64,000 bases of DNA from Micractinium sp. NFX-FRZ. Taxonomy: Eukaryota > Chlorophyta > Trebouxiophyceae > Chlorellales > Chlorellaceae. The notes beneath the pieces were generated by a model that was given only the letters and a program-made list of their open reading frames with translations, was not told the origin of the DNA and ran no database searches. The stretch spans positions 62,001-126,000 of the forward strand of contig JAPTJF010000076.1 in assembly GCA_029339195.1 (NCBI GenBank), given 5' to 3'. Made by a program: the position numbers and the translations under genes. The stretch's first letter is position 1, and each line of letters begins with the position of its first letter. This document shows positions 46,701-57,188 of this stretch, piece after piece.

Positions 46701-48614
46701 GCCTACCCTCACCGCGGACCCCTCGCCCAGGTGTGACACTTCTCTCCATCCGCCCTCAACCCCCACCCCTGCTGAACTGCCCCTTCTTACGCACCGCCCT
46801 CTTTGCTGCTGCAGTGGCCAAGTATGGCGGCGCATACAACATCCAGCACAGGTGCGCCGGCGTGGACGCCACTTCAGCTGCCCCCCTCAGCACATCGCTC
46901 CTGCGCCGGCAATTTGCACCAGCCTGGCAATGCATGTGCGCATGCCTGGCAGTGCATATGCTCAAACCGGGCTGTGCCCCAAGCTTGGCTGTTCTCAAGC
47001 TTTGGCTTGCTGCTTCGCCTTGCTTTCTTCCCCAGTGCAGGTACGACCGCATCCCGCTGCCGCCCGGCCTGCTGGTCATCGGGGACGCGGTGCAGGCGCT
47101 CAACCCGGTGGGTGCAAGTGGCAGGCGGGCAGAACTAAACACAGAGGAGAGAAACAGGGAGCCGCACATTACCACGGCAGGAAAGGGCCCACTCTTGTGT
47201 GTGCTGCCGTGACCCATGACTCACCCGCTGTACTGCCCCGCCCCTCTTCCTTGCCCTGCCCTGCCGCAGGTCTACGCTCAGGGCATGTCAGTAGCGGCCA
47301 TGAGCACGGTGGCGCTCGACGCTGCCCTGGCAGCAGCGCTGTGCAAGGCGGGGAGCAGCGAGGAGGCGCAGCGCGCGGCGGTGCGCGGCATGGGGCCCGC
47401 CTTTCAGCGCAAGCTGGCGTCTGTCATTGACCCCGCCTGGCAGCTGGCCACAGCGGAGGACATGAGGTGAGAGGGCGGGCTGAGGAGGGCGTGGGTCCGT
47501 GGGTGGGGCGCACGCTGGGACAGGCTGGGGAGGGGCTTGACTCGGTGGGTTGTTTCAGTGCAGATGCCAGGACAGGCTGGAGGGAGGCGCACAGCCCCTG
47601 AGAGGCACAGCCTGCCAACTGCCTGCTCAGCGCTGCCGGCAAGCTTTGTTCAGGCACAATGTGCAGGTTGCAGCTGGCGCAGGGTATCAATGTGAGCCGT
47701 CCCCCTGGCGGCGTCTCCTGACGCAGCACAGGGAGTCTGCCCCGCCCGCCCGCCAGTCCCCGATGCGCATTTGCCTCTGCTCTATGCCACTCCAATCTAA
47801 GTGTGTCACATGCATGCGTGCCCCCCATGTTTACACAGGTACCCTGGCACCAAGTCGGAGGGGGCATCTCGCCCGCCCCGCCTGCTGTCAGCCTACATCG
47901 ACACCCTCTTCATCGCCTGCCACCACGACCGCCAGGCGAGCTTTCGAACGGCTGTTTCGTGCTGCGGAAAGCCATGATGTTCCCGGTGCCGGTGCCGCCT
48001 CATCACATGCCACTGCAATGGGGGCGGGGGCGGCGGGGGCGGCGGGGGCCGCTGGGAAGGTGGGGGAAACCAGCAGAGGTGTGAACCCCTGTGGTCGGGT
48101 CCGCGCCCCCCTCGCTAGTGGCAGACCTGCTTACTTGACGCGTGACCTGCTTACTTGACGCGTGCCCACTGCTGTCCCGCCCACCCTGCTGCCTGCCCCC
48201 TCTGCAGGCTCTGGAGACTCTGTTTGAGATTGCCCACATGGTGCGGCCCCCCGCCCACCTGTTCCACCCCCGACTTATTGCTGTGGTGAGAAGGAGGGGG
48301 AACTGAGAAGGTCCAGGGGGAGGGGCCGAATGCACAGCTGGGTGGGGCGCAGCTAGGGGAGAGTGAACTGCGCAGCTGTCTGTGCAGGCTTGCCCGCTGT
48401 TGTGCTGGGGCAGCCTTGCATCCTCGGACGACTTGAACGTCTGCCCCCCCGGGAGCTTCCCTCTGCCCAAGCCTCCTCATTCGCCTGGATGTCGTGGCTG
48501 CACACACCGCAGGCTCTGCACGAGGCGCTCCACTTCTTCGCAGCCTGGCTCGTGGCGCTGCTGGCGCCGCGGCTGCGCAGCCTGGCCGGCGGAAAGAAGG
48601 CGTCACCGGCGTGA
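43780..48614 (+). CDS. FAD-dependent monooxygenase-like oxidoreductase, copy A
   Basis: 14 exons: 43780-43980, 44145-44249, 44371-44466, 44884-45022, 45240-45319, 45583-45684, 46042-46122, 46466-46592, 46815-46851, 47041-47107, 47270-47466, 47839-47935, 48208-48285, 48513-48614; 502 residues. FAD motif IVVGGGVGGILAAHVACQHF (~17-36), the middle strand ADVVIFASGR, and the second FAD motif LVIGDAVQALNPVYAQGMSV. RRGIPQYMQPHTLAMGGLKA and DGCRVAGL are typical of bacterial FAD-binding proteins related to the 2-polyprenyl-6-methoxyphenol hydroxylase / squalene epoxidase fold. I infer a bacterial-like monooxygenase, perhaps an old transfer; the substrate is unknown. The intron after 47935 is GC-AG (CAG|GCGAGC), at the place where copy B has a GT donor. 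The C-terminal exon has a hydrophobic Trp/Leu segment that could be a membrane anchor. Confidence 0.82.
45356..45435 (+). repeat. Four-unit 20-bp minisatellite
   Basis: Units begin gattctgg at 45356, 45376, 45396 (gatactgt) and 45416, exactly 20 bp apart, in the intron after 45319. Confidence 0.85.
48124..48163 (+). repeat. Perfect 20-bp tandem duplication
   Basis: gacctgcttacttgacgcgt occurs twice head to tail with no mismatch, in the intron before the exon at 48208. Confidence 0.97.
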
Positions 48615-49321
48615 AGGGCAGCGCGGGCATGGCCAGGGCGCTGGCGTCATCAGTCACGGTGACGGTTTGTAGAAGCAGCTCTAGCAGCGGCATGCACGCG
48701 TAAGACGATTGATGGCGGCGGCATGGCAGCAGCTGCGAGGCGCTGTGTGTGCACAAAGTGGCATCAACAGCCTCATGGCCCACCAAGAGCCTGCACAGCT
48801 GACTCTATCTCTACCGTGCGCTCTGGCAGCGGCCCTTGAGGATGCACAATCAATTTCTTTTTCCCTGGCCAGTCGGTTGCCCTTCTAGCCATGCCATATA
48901 GCGAGTAAGCACAACCCTCTTGGAACACCCAAGTGCTGCTGTCTCCCGGTGATGAATTTGCCACCAGTGGGTCCGGCAGCCCTCCCCTTAATGGTTTAGA
49001 AGCTTAATTGCGGGTAAATCCCTACGTACAAACAGGGCAGAGCATCTGCGGATTCCAGGGAGTGGCTGCCAGAAAGGCAGTGAACGTGTGGCGGCTGCAG
49101 TGGGCCGGCGGCAGCAGTACCGCCGCCGCCGGCAGTACCCACTGAACCTTCCTTCTTCTACCTCCCGAGGCTCTGTCGGTCTGGCGATTCACAAGGTGGC
49201 GTTACTTCCGTTGTTCACAGCCAAGGCGCCTGCACCTTCGCGCAAACTTGGCTTTGTGTGTGCCCACGCGGGTGGTTGACTCCTTGTTGCATCTGTAGAT
49301 CACCGTTTGCTCCCGTGGGTG
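48615..49321. other. Spacer between the two FAD monooxygenase copies
   Basis: About 700 bp with no supported gene. An open stretch at 49088-49279 could be 5' UTR or an upstream transit-peptide-like extension of copy B, but I see no splice evidence. Confidence 0.4.
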
Positions 49322-52300
49322 ATGGCAGCCAGCGCCAGCGACGCCCGGCCGCCCAGCGGCGAGCCGCTGTCGGCTCTCGTCGTGGGCAGCGGAGTGAGCG
49401 GACTCCTGTCGGCCCACGTCGCCTGTCAGCACTTCCAGGAAGTCGTGCTGCTGGATGCAGACCGCCTGACAGCGGCAGCTGGCAGCAGCGCCGAGGGAGT
49501 GGAAGGCATGCTGGAGGTGAGGTGCCTAGTGAACCGCCCGCCGCCGGTGGAAGCCGTGCTGGAAGCTGCGCCCCCTCCACACAGGCGATGTTCTACTCCC
49601 CTTTCACTTGCTCTTTGCAACCCTGGTGCTGTCCCCCTCCTGCGCCCTCGCGGTCCCCACAGAACGCCAAGCACCGTCGGGGCATTCCCCAGTACGGGCA
49701 TCCGCACATGTTGGCGATGGGCGGGCTGCAGGCGATGGAGCAGCTGCTGCCCGGCTTTCAAGACGAGGCGAGGGCCGGGCCCGGGCAGGGCGCAAATGAT
49801 TAAGCATCTGCCGTTGGCTTGCCGCTCCGCCCCAAGGTTCAGCTTTCGGTGACACGGCGCCCGCCGCTGCTCTCGGTTCAGCAGCCTGGCCGCTCAGCAG
49901 CTGCTGCCAGCGGTCTGTGTCGCCTTAGGCACAGACCCCGCCGCCCTGCCGCCCGCCCAACGTGTGGCCCCGTTTGATCAACCTCGTGCCCCCTCACCCT
50001 GTGCAGCTGGTGCGGCGGGGCGGCATGCTCGTGGATCTGGCCAGGGACATGCGGGTGTACGACTATGGGGCGCCCTTTGTGCGCGCCGAGAGCACGCTGA
50101 AGGTGGGAACTTCCTTGAAGGAGCCCCACAAGTCACATTGCTTGTTCCTGATTTACAGTGGTATAATTGCTTCTCTTTGATGCTCGAAGTTTGGGTAGGC
50201 GGGGCGCCGGGTGGGGACGAGCACGCCAGCCTGTGCTGCAACCTTCCGCAGCGCCCGCCCCGCACAGCCGGTGCTTGCCTCTGGACGACGCCAGGCCGGG
50301 CCTGCATGGGTTGAGTGCGGCCACTGCCAAGTGGGCCGCCAGCGTGCAGTGCAGGGCTGCTTGTTGCCAGGCCCGCTAAGCCGCGCAGCCGTTGAGCTGA
50401 TGTCTGGCATGGGTTGGGATGCTTGCCCTTGCGCAGCCCTGCCCCCACTCAAGTCGCCCTTGCGCCCCCTGGCCCAACCCAAAACCGCCCTTGCCACCCC
50501 GGGGTACCCCCCCTGCCCCCACACAAACCGCCCCTTGCCATCCAACCCCTGCAGATGGTGGGCTGCTCCCGCAACCTGGTGCAGAGCACCCTGCAGGATG
50601 AGGTGCTGAGGCGCAATGCGGGGCGGCTGCGCGTGCGCGACGGCTGCCGCGTGGCGGGCCTGCACTGGAGCGCAGACGAGGCCAGCGTGCTGGGTGAGCC
50701 AGGGCCTGCTGGCATGCGGATGCCAGGGTTGCACACATGCAGCAGGGCAGTGCTGGGCTGCTGTAGCCCCGACGGCCCGGGCACTGGTGAGCGGCTGCGC
50801 AGATGGTTCGCTGTGTGGCACGGGAATGAGGGGCACACCTGCCTGTGCCCACGGCCTCGCCCGCCAGGCCCCCGCCTGCGGGCTGCACATCATCATCATC
50901 ACATGTCAAGTCCACGGAGCCAGCAGGACTCATGAGACAGGAAAAGAAGGGGGTTGAAACCGAGGGGGTTGCGGAGCAGAAAGGAGAGTGCGGCAAACTG
51001 GGATCAACGACCCCCTGCAGGAGTGGAGCTGGAGAGTGGGGAAGCCCTGAAGGCTGATGTGGTCATCATGACTGGGGGCCGCTCCTGCGGGCTGCCCAAG
51101 GTGGGGTCACTTTGAATGACTTCCGGGCGGGCTGTCTACCTGCTGCCGCTGCTGTGCTGCGGGGGGGCTGCTGCGGGGGCTGCTGCTCCTGCAGAGAGGG
51201 CCATGCCAGCAGGTTTAGCAGCAATGCGCCTGTCGTCAGTGACAGGGCCTGTCTAGTGGGGGAAAAGCTGCCAGTGCGGGTTGTCTCCGCGACACCACCT
51301 GCACTGGCCAGGAATGTGGCCAGCAGCCAGGGTCATGATCGCCACACTTCTGCCCTGCCTTGCATAGCCCTGCCCCTTCAAGAGCCAACCGCTTGCACAC
51401 ATCATGAACACCATGGGGCCTCCCTTCACCCTGCCCCCCCCCCTTATTATAGTGGCTGGCGGCGGCGGGGCACGCTGTGCCCCCCGTCAGCAAGGTGGAC
51501 GCCCATGTGCAAAGGGCACGCTTGCATGATCGCGGCAAGGACACCTGCTTGTGCTCAGACTCCTCACCTCCCGCCCGTTTTCCAGCCAGCGTGTCACCCA
51601 GCCAATGCCCACCCTTGCCTCTGCCCACACCCCCTCCCTGCCCCCTCCCCAGCCCGCAAGTACGGCGGCACCACCAACATCCTGCGGGGCTGGCACAAGG
51701 TGCCCATGCCCCCCGGCCTGCTGATCGTCGGCGACGCCGTGCAGGCGGTCAACCCGGTGAGGGACAGCTGGCTGGGTGTTGACATCAGTGGGTGTGCGGC
51801 TGGGCGAAGGAGAGTAAGTGGTGCGGGGTGACGGCAGGCAGCAGGTGGTGACAGGTTGGGGCAGACTTGAGGCCAGCAGCCCTGCCGCCAGCTGCCCCGC
51901 TGGCCCACTCGACACCTGGCCCGCCTCTTGCAGCTGCACAGGCTGGCGGCGTGCTGACACGCTCGCTGCGCTGCCCCCCCTGCTCCACCGCCCCGCACTG
52001 CAGGTGTACGGCCAGGGCATGTCTGTGGCATCTCAGAGCACCGTGGCCCTGAACGATGCCCTGGCAGCGGCCCTTGCCAAGGCGGGGGGCAGTGCAGAGG
52101 CGCAGCGCGCGGCGGTGCGCGGCATGGGGCCCACCTTCCAGCGCGGGCTGGCTGCGGTCATTAAGCCCGCCTGGGACTTGGCCACACAGAGCGACCTGGG
52201 GTGAGTGAGGGATGTGCATTCATCAGAGGAGGGCATGTCTGTGCGGTGCTGTGCTGTGCCTGCTGCGCTGGGCAGTGCGGTGCGGTGCGGTGCGGTGCTG

Positions 52301-53277
52301 TGTGGTGCTATGCAGCGCGCTGTGCTGAGTCCAGGCGACTGCTTTGCAGCCTGCACACCAGCTCCAGATGCAGCTCACATCCAACTTCCCCATGCCCTGC
52401 CCGTCAAACAACCGCTTCCTGCGTCGTCACAGTTACCCCGGCACCAAGGCGGAAGGAGTGTCCCGCCCGCCCCGCCTGGTCAGCGCGTACACGGAAAGCC
52501 TGCTGCACGCGTGCCACCACGACATTAAGGTTACTGCTGCTGGATGTGGGGAAATGTGGTCTGCTTGGTTTGGGCAAACTGGTGTCTCACGCGGGCCTGC
52601 CACCATGCCAGCAAGGCGCACCGCCGACGGTTTGGCTGCTGCGTGCCGGGCCTTGCCCATGCTCACGACGCGCCTCGCCGGCGACAAACAGCAACCACAC
52701 CTCCTCCGCCCTGCCCCTACGCTACCCTTTCTCTCCGCCATGCACGCTGCACCTCCCCTGCTGCGCACGGTGCTCCAGCGCCACATGTCACAGCTACTCT
52801 GCCTTAATCTGCCCCCTCCCCTCCCCTTCCCAGGTGATGATCTCAGATAAAGGCTTGGGACAGGTGGCCCACATGAAGCGCCCACACCTGCTTCGCATGC
52901 TGCCTCGCCTGCTGTGCCGCTGCCCTTCCCTCCCCTGCGTAGGTGATGGAGATCTTTTGGGAGGTGGCCCACATGGTGCGCCCGCCCTCCCACGTGTTCC
53001 ACCCGATCCTGCTGGCAGCGGTGAGAGGGCGGCAGCAGCAAGCTACCGGGCCCGGGGGTGTGTGTTCGAGGTGGATTTGGGTATTCAGACACTCATACGA
53101 GTGCGGTATGGACCAGGAGCAAGGCAGCCTGCTTGTGTGTAGTGTAACCATGCGCTTGCGGTGGTGTCGCTCTGCCTGCTCCCTCCGCAGGCCGCCCGCC
53201 AGGCGCTGTGGCGCGCCGTAGAGGCGCTGACGGCGCTGCTGCCGAGCAGCTGGATGGCTGCAAAGCGCGTGGAGTGA
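49322..53277 (+). pseudogene. FAD-dependent monooxygenase-like oxidoreductase, copy B, probably defective
   Basis: Tandem paralogue of copy A. Matching exons: 49322-49516, 49663-49767, 50007-50102, 50555-50693, 51021-51100, 51453-~51506, 51653-51756, 52004-52200, 52433-52529, 52943-53020, 53191-53277. Exons 2-5 and several later ones have exactly the sizes of copy A. FAD motifs are kept (LVVGSGVSGLLSAHVACQHF; LIVGDAVQAVNPVYGQGMSV). The two exons encoding the copy A middle segment (81 and 127 nt, including AVWGINGIVPPM) are missing. Their loss leaves a phase 0 end facing a phase 1 start, so the frame is broken unless an unusual donor at 51577 (gttttc) is used. The copy A intron at 46852-47040 is absent here. 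The second intron has a GC donor (GAG|GCGAGG) where copy A has GT. It may still be transcribed; as a gene model it is partial. Confidence 0.72.
52834..52895 (+). repeat. Intronic echo of copy B exon VMEIF...
   Basis: cccag|gtgatg followed by ggtggcccacatgaagcgcc repeats the acceptor and start of the exon at 52943 (gtag|gtgatg ... ggtggcccacatggtgcgcc), 101-109 bp upstream. The echo keeps a good polypyrimidine-CAG acceptor, better than the parent's tag. Confidence 0.85.
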
Positions 53278-54106
53278 CTCTGCACACGCAGAAACACATG
53301 TACAATAGCGCAACCCCTTGCCTGGGTGCTTGGCTGGCTGGTGCCACATGGCCGCCACCACAGCCGCTGTTGGCTCACGCCAACTTGGCAAGCAGCCTTA
53401 TCTTGGATGCTGGCTTTGCATTTGCATTCCTGTCCAGAACAGCTTTGATAGACTTTGGCCCGATGTAATCTTAGCTTAGCTTCCCCCTGGCCTGCGCACA
53501 TGTACCTCCACTGCCTGCTGCCAAACCTGCTGGGCATGCCGCCAGCCCAATCTTCAGACACTTCAAAGCTGATCAATCATGATGGGACCTTGATAGCGTG
53601 CATGTAACTGATGTTTACATAACATCAAACCCAAAACAACAAAGCACTGGCACCGAGGATCAAGTGAGTGTTCAGGCTTCAGGAGGTGGGCGCCATGAAA
53701 GGCGGAGGCATGATCGGAGGACTACTGAGCAGCAGGGTGAAGAAGAAGAAGAAGACAAATACGCCCTTCCGCGCAAGCGAGGTGAGGACACCCGCAGATG
53801 TGTGGAGCCGCATGGCATGTGCCTGGCTACTTCTTTGCAGCATCAATGTTAGTGACGTTGCAATCAACAAGCATGTTGCTTCCCGATTGCGGGTGCCGGC
53901 GGGGGCCGGCGGGTGCCAGAAGCAGCCAAGCGCGCGTACGCGCACCGCCTGCGTGGCGGTGGCGGCGGCAGCAGCCAAGCTGTTGAGCTCCGACATGCTC
54001 GCGTCTGGCTGATCGCATCATTTGTTGGGCGAGGTTCTCTTCTGTGCTCTGCGAAGGCTTGCATCGCTTGCACCTGCTAGGGCTTCGCTTGGGCACCGCT
54101 GCGGAA
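53278..54106. other. Intergenic region, FAD copy B / F-box gene
   Basis: TGTAA at 53464-53468, about 190 bp after the copy B stop, is a likely poly(A) signal. A GAA run (gaagaagaagaagaa) sits at about 53739. No gene supported. Confidence 0.45.
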
Positions 54107-56593
54107 ATGGGCGAGCCTGTCACCTGTATCGACGCGCTGCCAGACTCGGTGCTCACACGAGTACTGGCGCTGGCGGGGCGCAAGAGATGGTGCGCAGGGT
54201 TGTTTCGGCCCTCTCCAGTGGGCGCGATCCAGTGGGCGCGATCCCCTTGCTATATCGTAATTCGGAGTCCCCGGCACAGGCCGTCGCGCCGGGTGGGACC
54301 CTGCTCTGCGCCGGATGACCCTGCTCTGCGCCGGATGCAGAACCTGGCTGCACTCCCGCTCCCGCCTGCCGCCCGTCGCCTTGGCTGGCTCCATGCGCTC
54401 GCAGCACCAAAACTTTGTCTGAAGAGCCTGCACCTTTATTCACATACCCACCTGCAGGGCCCCCCTCTCCCAAGTGTGCACGCGCTGGGAGCGGCTGGTG
54501 TTTTCAGAGCCCGCCTTTTGGCGCTCGCTCCGGCTCGGCAGGTAGGTTTGCTGGTAATCGTTGGCAAGACTTGAAAAGTGAAGGTGGCATGTTTCTGTTG
54601 AACGGCCCGCCAGCAGCCTTCTGGGACCATGCCGCCTCAGCATGTGGATTGAGGCCCTGCACACGGAAGGCTGCCGGCGCCGCCGTGCTTCTACTTGAGC
54701 GCTGCCCCCTCTACTGTTACGAGTCCCCCCACCTGTTGCCGTGCACCCCTGCAGCATCCAGCCTGGCGACCTGGCGCGCGTGGCAGGGATGGTGCAGTCT
54801 GTGCGAGGCGCATGCCTCTGCCCAGCCTCCCTCACCGCCTCCCTGCTGGCCCTGTCGCCAGACAGGCTGGAAGAGGCTTCCCTGTTGCTGGACGAGAGCC
54901 CAAACGAGGCGTTGCTGCAGGCACTGGCCCGCTTCCCGCGCCTCACCTGCCTGCGCCTGCATGTGCCGCAGCTGCCACGTGGCACGGCCGCAGAGCGTGC
55001 GTTCGAGGCCCTTCGCAGCCTGCGCAGCCTGACCATCACCGCAGAGGAGCTGCCGGCGCGCCTCGTCTACAGCCTCCTGCAGCTGAGCAGCCTCGAGGCT
55101 CTGGAGCTGGCCTCACCCTTTCCTCTGTGGCATGCACACCTGCTGGAGCTGCACCCAGCGCTGCAAAGCCTGCAGCTGAGCTCCAGCTATGTGCAGCCCG
55201 CCCCCATGCCCTGCCCCGCCAACTTCTCACGCCTGCGCCGGTACAAGCTGAGGAACGCCGGGGGCATCCGGGTGAGCGCGCTGCCGCGGCGGGCTGGTTC
55301 GCTGAAGCCCGCCTGCTGGCAAACAGAGGCTGGGAGCAGCTTGGAGGCTGCGCTCTGCATGCACTCCCTTATTGCTGCAAGTGCAAGTGCCTGGCAGCTG
55401 CTTTTCAGCCGCTCTCCACCGCACCCTGCGTCCTCCCCTTCCGACCGCCATCCCCGGGCCCGCCGCTGCAATGCTGGGCTATAGCTCCCACCCCGTCTCT
55501 TGAACGCTGCCCTCCCGTTCTCTTCGTCCCGCCTCCCCCCGCCCGCAGCTGAATGGCGGCTTGACGCTGCACGCGGCCAGCTACGACGCTGACAGCGGCT
55601 CTTTGACCATCAACTATGCTCAGGACGTGCTGCTCCTCGCACCCCTGCTGCCGCTAGATGAAGTGGACAACCTTGATGCCGCAAGCGACAGCGACGGAAC
55701 CGTAGCAGACCCGCCCCGCCTGCCGCTGCGCCAGCTCAGCATCATCGGTGCGCCGCAGGCAGAGCTGGCTGCCGGCTTTGGCGGCAGCGCCCAGCTGGCG
55801 GCGCTCACCGCGCTAAAGCTGCGCCACTGCGGCGGCCCGGCGCTGCTTCAGGCTCTGCTACCACTTGCCCCCTGCCTGGCACACCTGACGCTGGACAGCA
55901 GCCTGCCAGGCGCCCTGCCGCCGGCCCTGCTGGCGCTGACCAGCCTCACCAGCCTGGGCATTGTCGGCTATAATGGGCTCGAGCGGCTGCCTCCGGGCCC
56001 GTACCTCGAAGGCAAGCGGCTGCCCTATTCTTGGCTGCACCTGTCTGGCCGGGTGCCAGCTGCAATGGCTGTGGGCTCCTGTTGGGGCTTTCATGCCTCT
56101 GCGGGTGCGTTGGGCATCATGCCTCTGCCCCTGATGACCGTGGCTGATTGGTGCCCTCCGGCTTGCTTTCCCTTCGGCTTCTGCCACTCCACGCTCTCAC
56201 GCTGTGCTCTCTTCTCGATTTGCTGCTGCGCCTGCAGGTCTGCAAGAGCTCGCCTTCTCGGACGCCGCTTGCGACGACCCGCCGCCAGCGCTCGTGGCCG
56301 CCACCTCCCTCACCCGCCTGAGGCTGGACATCAGCTGTATGACGCACAGAGATGACGTGGACAGCATCCTGTGGCGCATGGAGCAGCTGCAACTGCTGTC
56401 GCTAGGGCCCACCCAACTCACAGCGGAAGCAGTGGGACGCCTCAGCCGGCACCGGCAGCAGCAGCGGCAGGAGGCGGCGGCGGCAGTCGCGGCGGATGAG
56501 GAGCGCTGGTGGCGGCTCATGGAGGAGCAGGAGGGGGAGGACTTGCGGGTGTTTTATGGGTCGGACGATGGCAGCGACAGCGAGCAGGACTGA
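54107..56593 (+). CDS. F-box / leucine-rich repeat protein
   Basis: Exons 54107-54189, 54458-54541, 54755-55271, 55549-56011, 56238-56593; 500 residues, phases consistent. Residues ~7-50 form an F-box: IDALPDSVLTRVLALAGRKR, then LSQVCTRWERLVFSEPAFWR. The rest is a run of irregular LRRs (LRSLRSLTITAEELPARLVY, LSSLEALELA, ALTALKLRHC, LTSLTSLGIV, SLTRLRLDIS). The C-terminus is Gln/Glu-rich and acidic (EEQEGEDLRVFYGSDDGSDS). A substrate receptor of an SCF ubiquitin ligase is expected; the target is unknown. The intron after 56011 is best read as GC-AG (AAG|GCAAGC), the only nearby donor with the right phase and good context. An extra small exon between 54541 and 54755 is not excluded. Confidence 0.8.
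54218..54336 (+). repeat. Two short tandem duplications in F-box intron 1
   Basis: gaccctgctctgcgccggat is repeated exactly at 54297 and 54317 (20-bp period). gtgggcgcgatcc is repeated at about 54219 and 54233 (14-bp period). Confidence 0.9.
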
Positions 56594-57188
56594 GACTGGC
56601 CGCTGCACAGCCTCTGCGACTGTGCTCCCACGTGTACATGTCGGGTGCTTTTACACATGTGTCTGGGGTTGGGGCAAGCTGCACAGCCTTAAATGTACTG
56701 CAACGTGCTGCTCGATGTAATCTGCCCAACAGGCACGTGTCGCAGAGGTATGAAGGAGAGGCCGGAAGCAGGGCGGACAAAGGCAGGCACGCCGAGGTCA
56801 TGCTGGGCTTGACTGCCTGCCTGGGCTGTTCAAAGTGGTTTCTGCTGGTTCAGCTGGCCCCCGCCCTGGGCCTTCACTCCAGATCCTGCACTCCCGCCTC
56901 CTCCCCAATCGCCGCAGCAGGCGGGGGCTGCCCAGGGTGCTGCGTCTCCCCCGCACAAGGGGAGTCGGTCTTCAGAGTGGTGCTCTCCCCGCCCGCTGGG
57001 AACTGCTCAGAAGGGGGGCGGTGGGGCAGGGGCGGGCCTTACATGGGCAGTCAGAGCAAGAGGACGCAATGCAAGTGTGCTTCAGCAGAGTGACGCCCTC
57101 AAATCAAATCAGCAAGTGAGCCTAGACGTCAGCGCAGGCGCCTGGGCAGTGCCCCTCCAGCTGGCTGCCAGCTCAGCAGGCTCTGGCC
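56594..57188. other. Convergent 3' region, F-box gene and minus-strand gene
   Basis: TGTAA at 56716-56720 (plus, about 125 bp after the F-box stop) and ttaca at 57039-57043 (minus-strand TGTAA, about 146 bp after the stop of the gene ending at 57189) are the likely poly(A) signals. No other gene seen. Confidence 0.55.

Noticed and set aside
52262..52305. (GTGCG)n-like pentamer run
   Set aside because: Simple GC-rich microsatellite in an intron, similar to runs near 226-255 and 30410-30510. No further structure.
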